From an uncultured Lachnospiraceae bacterium (lineage in GTDB: Bacteria; Bacillota; Clostridia; Lachnospirales; Lachnospiraceae): a stretch of DNA of 17,129 nt. Position 1 is the stretch's first letter, and every line of letters starts with the position of its first letter. The stretch spans positions 1-17,129 of the forward strand of contig CAJUAE010000078.1 in the NCBI GenBank assembly GCA_910583965.1, given 5' to 3'. A model generated the notes under the pieces. It saw only the letters and a list, made by a program, of their open reading frames with translations, did not search any database and was not told the DNA's origin. Shown here piece after piece: positions 14,966 to 17,129 of the stretch. A program made the translations under genes and the position numbers.

Positions 14966-15100
14966 CGGTCAAAAAATTAGTTCCTATCCATTTGCGATCA
15001 TTTTGTGTGAATCGCAACGATTGATGCGCACAAAATACCACAAAGCAGGCATTTTTACACTGGCTTCGCACCATGCACTTACTGCATGGTGCAGGTGTGA
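14966..15100. repeat. Hairpin-rich intergenic segment after the coat protein gene
   Basis: It contains TTGCGAT...ATCGCAA around 14992-15017, which competes with ATTTTGTG...CACAAAAT around 15000-15037, and a perfect 10-bp hairpin GCACCATGCA-5 nt-TGCATGGTGC (15068-15092) flanked by TTTTACAC and GGTGTGAAAA. The words ATTTTGTGTG and GGTGTGAAAA resemble parts of the adjacent MITE. It could be the coat gene's 3' end or an older element. No coding potential is seen. Confidence 0.5.
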
Positions 15101-15107
15101 AAAGCAA

Positions 15108-15266
15108 TCAATCTTGTTACTTTTCACACCCGCGCCAAAGTAGTGGGAATCATGCGCCAAAATGCTTGCCTTTTAGCATTTTGTGTGCAAAATCTGTTAT
15201 AATTCACACCTCAATAACTTATAACATGATAAAAACTGGCGTGGGTGTGAATTGTAACTCAATCTT
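15108..15266. mobile_element. MITE-like element, copy 2, with 8-bp target-site duplication
   Basis: The element proper is 15116-15258, identical in all 143 bases to the copy at 5112-5254 and in the same orientation. It is flanked by a different perfect 8-bp direct repeat, TCAATCTT (15108-15115 and 15259-15266), so the two copies are independent insertions and not a segmental duplication. It ends 33 bp upstream of the -35 box of the symporter promoter and carries its own plus-strand extended -10 box (TGTTATAAT, 15195-15203). Confidence 0.9.
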
Positions 15267-15298
15267 TTTAAAATTCCGATTTATATCGCCACAAACCA

Positions 15299-15328
15299 TT
15301 GACACATCTCCCTTTTTTGCGTTATAAT
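15299..15328 (+). promoter_or_regulatory. Consensus housekeeping promoter of the symporter gene
   Basis: TTGACA (15299-15304) and TATAAT (15323-15328) are both perfect consensus hexamers, 18 bp apart. Transcription should start near 15335, leaving a leader of about 165 nt before ATG 15499. Confidence 0.85.
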
Positions 15329-15338
15329 AATTTCACTT

Positions 15339-15462
15339 TATCACATAAAAGCGTTGAAGTTCTAAAGTGTTTATGTGATATTTCTTTTGCATCTTGTAGT
15401 AATACAGTATTGCAAAAGATAATCGTCTCTTAAAATCTCTATATACTTTTACAGCAGATTTT
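15339..15462 (+). promoter_or_regulatory. Structured leader (putative attenuator or operator) of the symporter gene
   Basis: Three inverted repeats follow one another: TATCACATAAA (15339-15349) with TTTATGTGATA (15370-15380), perfect over 11 bp and followed by TTTCTTTT; CTTTTGCA (15384-15391) with TGCAAAAG (15411-15418); and AAAATCT (15432-15438) with AGATTTT (15456-15462). The first could be an early terminator, or an operator next to the start site. It does not match a riboswitch class I recognise. Confidence 0.5.
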
Positions 15463-15498
15463 GAGCGGTTATCATATATTTAGGGAGGAGCATTTATT

Positions 15499-17028
15499 AT
15501 GCTAGTCAAAATTATTTTATTAATTCTATTTTTTGGGTGTATGATTGCAGTCGGATTATATGCTAGAAAAAGTGCAAACAGTATGACTGATTTTGTGCTT
15601 GGTGGACGTAGTGTTGGACCATGGCTCTCAGCATTTGCTTATGGTACTTCTTACTTTTCCGCAGTTGTGTTTGTGGGATATGCTGGACAATTTGGTTGGA
15701 AATATGGTTTGGCTTCAACATGGATTGGTCTTGGAAATGCAGTGATTGGTTCACTACTTGCATGGGTTGCAATGGGCAGGCGCACAAGAGTTATGACACA
15801 TCATTTAGAAGTTGCGACAATGCCTGACTTCTTTGGAAAACGCTATGACAGCAATGTATTGCGTGTTGTGGCTTCTGCAATTGCATTTGTGTTTATGATT
15901 CCATATACTGCCTCTGTTTACAATGGACTTTCACGGTTATTTGGCATGGCGTTTGACATTCCCTATACAGTGTGCGTAATCACAATGGCAGTGCTCACAG
16001 GAGTGTATGTTATCCTTGGCGGTTACATGGCAACAGCTATCAATGACTTTATTCAAGGAATTATTATGTTATTTGGTATCGTGGCGGTTATCGGTGCAGT
16101 GCTCTCTGGACAAGGCGGTTTTATTGAGGCAGTTAGAAAACTGTCCGAACTTCCGTCGGATGTGCCTGTTACATTCGGGCAGCAAGGAGCATTCGCTTCC
16201 TTTTTTGGCACAGATCCACTAAACTTATTAGGGGTTATTATTCTCACTTCTCTTGGAACATGGGGATTGCCGCAAATGGTACATAAATTCTATGCTATTA
16301 AAAGTGAGAAAGCAATTAAAACCGGAACGATTGTATCGACATTTTTTGCAGTGATTGTCTCAGGTGGTTGCTATTTCCTTGGCGGTTTTGGACGTCTGTT
16401 TGATGCACCAGAACTATACAAGGCCGACGGTTCTATGATGTATGATGCCATTATTCCAGCAATGCTGTCAACGCTGCCAGATATTTTGATTGGCATTGTT
16501 ATTATCTTAGTACTCTCGGCTTCTATGTCAACACTCTCCTCATTAGTGTTAACATCTGCTTCAACGTTGACACTCGATTTTATCAAAGGAAATATTGTAA
16601 AAGATATGGATGATAAAAAACAACTTATTTACATTCGCGTGTTAATTGTATTTTTTATTGTTGTGTCTGTTGTGCTGGCATTGAATCCGCCGACCTTTAT
16701 TGCACAGCTTATGGGAATCTCTTGGGGTGCACTTGCAGGCGCATTCCTCGCACCATTTTTGTATGGACTTTATTGGAAAGGTGTCACCAGAGCAGGTGTC
16801 TGGGCAAGCTTTATCTGTGGTGTTGGTATCACAGTATCTAACATGTATTTTAAATTTATTGCCTCGCCAATTAATGCGGGTGCAGCAGCGATGATTGTTG
16901 GATTAATTGTTACTCCTGCGGTGAGTCTACTCACTCCCAAAATTAATTCGAGTCTTGTGAATAAAATCTTTCAGTGTTATGACAATACTGCAAAAGTATC
17001 CAGCAAAGAATATCTAAAAGAAGATTAA
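15499..17028 (+). CDS. Sodium:solute symporter (SSS/SLC5 family)
   Basis: The 509-residue protein is mostly hydrophobic, with about 13 membrane helices. It has the family's landmarks: GGRSVGPWLSAFAYGTSYFSAVVFVGYAG in the first helices, the GYMATAINDFIQGIIM segment, and SASMSTLSSLVLTSAS in the eighth-helix region, whose Ser/Thr cluster lines the sodium site in PutP-type transporters. It should import a small organic solute with Na+ across the cytoplasmic membrane. The substrate (proline, pantothenate, carboxylate or other) is not decidable here. GGGAGGAG lies 8 nt before the ATG. It is apparently monocistronic, driven by the consensus promoter at 15299-15328 through a hairpin-rich leader. A further MITE copy starts 47 bp after its stop. 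Confidence 0.93.
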   Translation: MLVKIILLILFFGCMIAVGLYARKSANSMTDFVLGGRSVGPWLSAFAYGTSYFSAVVFVGYAGQFGWKYGLASTWIGLGNAVIGSLLAWVAMGRRTRVMTHHLEVATMPDFFGKRYDSNVLRVVASAIAFVFMIPYTASVYNGLSRLFGMAFDIPYTVCVITMAVLTGVYVILGGYMATAINDFIQGIIMLFGIVAVIGAVLSGQGGFIEAVRKLSELPSDVPVTFGQQGAFASFFGTDPLNLLGVIILTSLGTWGLPQMVHKFYAIKSEKAIKTGTIVSTFFAVIVSGGCYFLGGFGRLFDAPELYKADGSMMYDAIIPAMLSTLPDILIGIVIILVLSASMSTLSSLVLTSASTLTLDFIKGNIVKDMDDKKQLIYIRVLIVFFIVVSVVLALNPPTFIAQLMGISWGALAGAFLAPFLYGLYWKGVTRAGVWASFICGVGITVSNMYFKFIASPINAGAAAMIVGLIVTPAVSLLTPKINSSLVNKIFQCYDNTAKVSSKEYLKED

Positions 17029-17074
17029 ATCATAATAATAATCTATTATAATACAGATATAAAAAGTAATAATC

Positions 17075-17129
17075 GTTACTTTTCACACCCACACCAAAGT
17101 AGTGGGAATTATGCGCCAAAATGCTAAAA
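17075..17129. mobile_element. MITE-like element, diverged copy 3, cut by the window end
   Basis: The first 51 bases match copies 1 and 2 with three substitutions (two in the CACCCACACCA stretch of the terminal repeat, one at GGAATTATG). The hairpin arm CAAAATGCT is intact, but the loop begins AAAA instead of TGCC. The right end and the target duplication lie outside the window. Its divergence suggests an older insertion. Confidence 0.8.

Noticed and set aside
5112..17129. The three spaced repeats as a CRISPR-like or integron array
   Set aside because: Copies are kilobases apart, carry inverted ends and have individual 8-bp target duplications, which fits transposition only.

Overview
The window looks like an accessory stretch of a low-G+C, spore-forming member of the Clostridia, most likely Lachnospiraceae. 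This is inferred from the AT-rich codon use, strong GGAGG-type ribosome binding sites, a CotF-like spore coat gene, a papain-type surface protease with Ig-like repeats, and short structured intergenic repeats of a kind common in that family. No rRNA, tRNA, CRISPR array or transposase gene was seen.

Layout. Positions 1-4808 (minus) hold a very large secreted C1 (papain-like) cysteine protease that runs off the left edge: signal peptide, Glu/Thr/Ser-rich spacer, catalytic domain, lectin-like domain, then about ten tandem Ig-like modules. Positions 5450-12671 (minus) are a five-gene operon: two half-size ABC exporter subunits forming an asymmetric heterodimer, a divergent Hsp90-family ATPase, an overlapping helical-repeat (TPR-like) protein, and a lipoprotein carrying only the C-terminal part of a DUF4015 glycosidase-like domain. 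The operon has an extended -10 promoter inside a palindrome at its head and a hairpin/U-run terminator at its end. On the plus strand follow a decayed ogt (O6-methylguanine-DNA methyltransferase) pseudogene at 12908-13290, an inositol-monophosphatase-family gene (13326-14087), a CotF-like spore coat gene (14495-14953) and a sodium:solute symporter (15499-17028) behind a consensus promoter and a hairpin-rich leader.

The intergenic DNA is unusually structured. A 143-bp non-coding element with 22-bp terminal inverted repeats occurs twice as identical copies (5112-5254 and 15116-15258). Each copy is flanked by its own perfect 8-bp direct repeat, so it is a MITE-like mobile element moved in trans. 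A diverged third copy begins at 17075 and is cut by the window end. It contains an internal third copy of the terminal motif, two hairpins and an outward-facing extended -10 box. A different multi-stem repeat lies at 14224-14424 and another hairpin-rich segment at 14966-15100.

Functionally, the five-gene operon may couple export by the heterodimeric ABC pump with an Hsp90-type chaperone and its translationally coupled helical partner. That link is inference from gene order. The DUF4015 lipoprotein and ogt both show deletions, so this region is undergoing gene decay as well as mobile-element activity.
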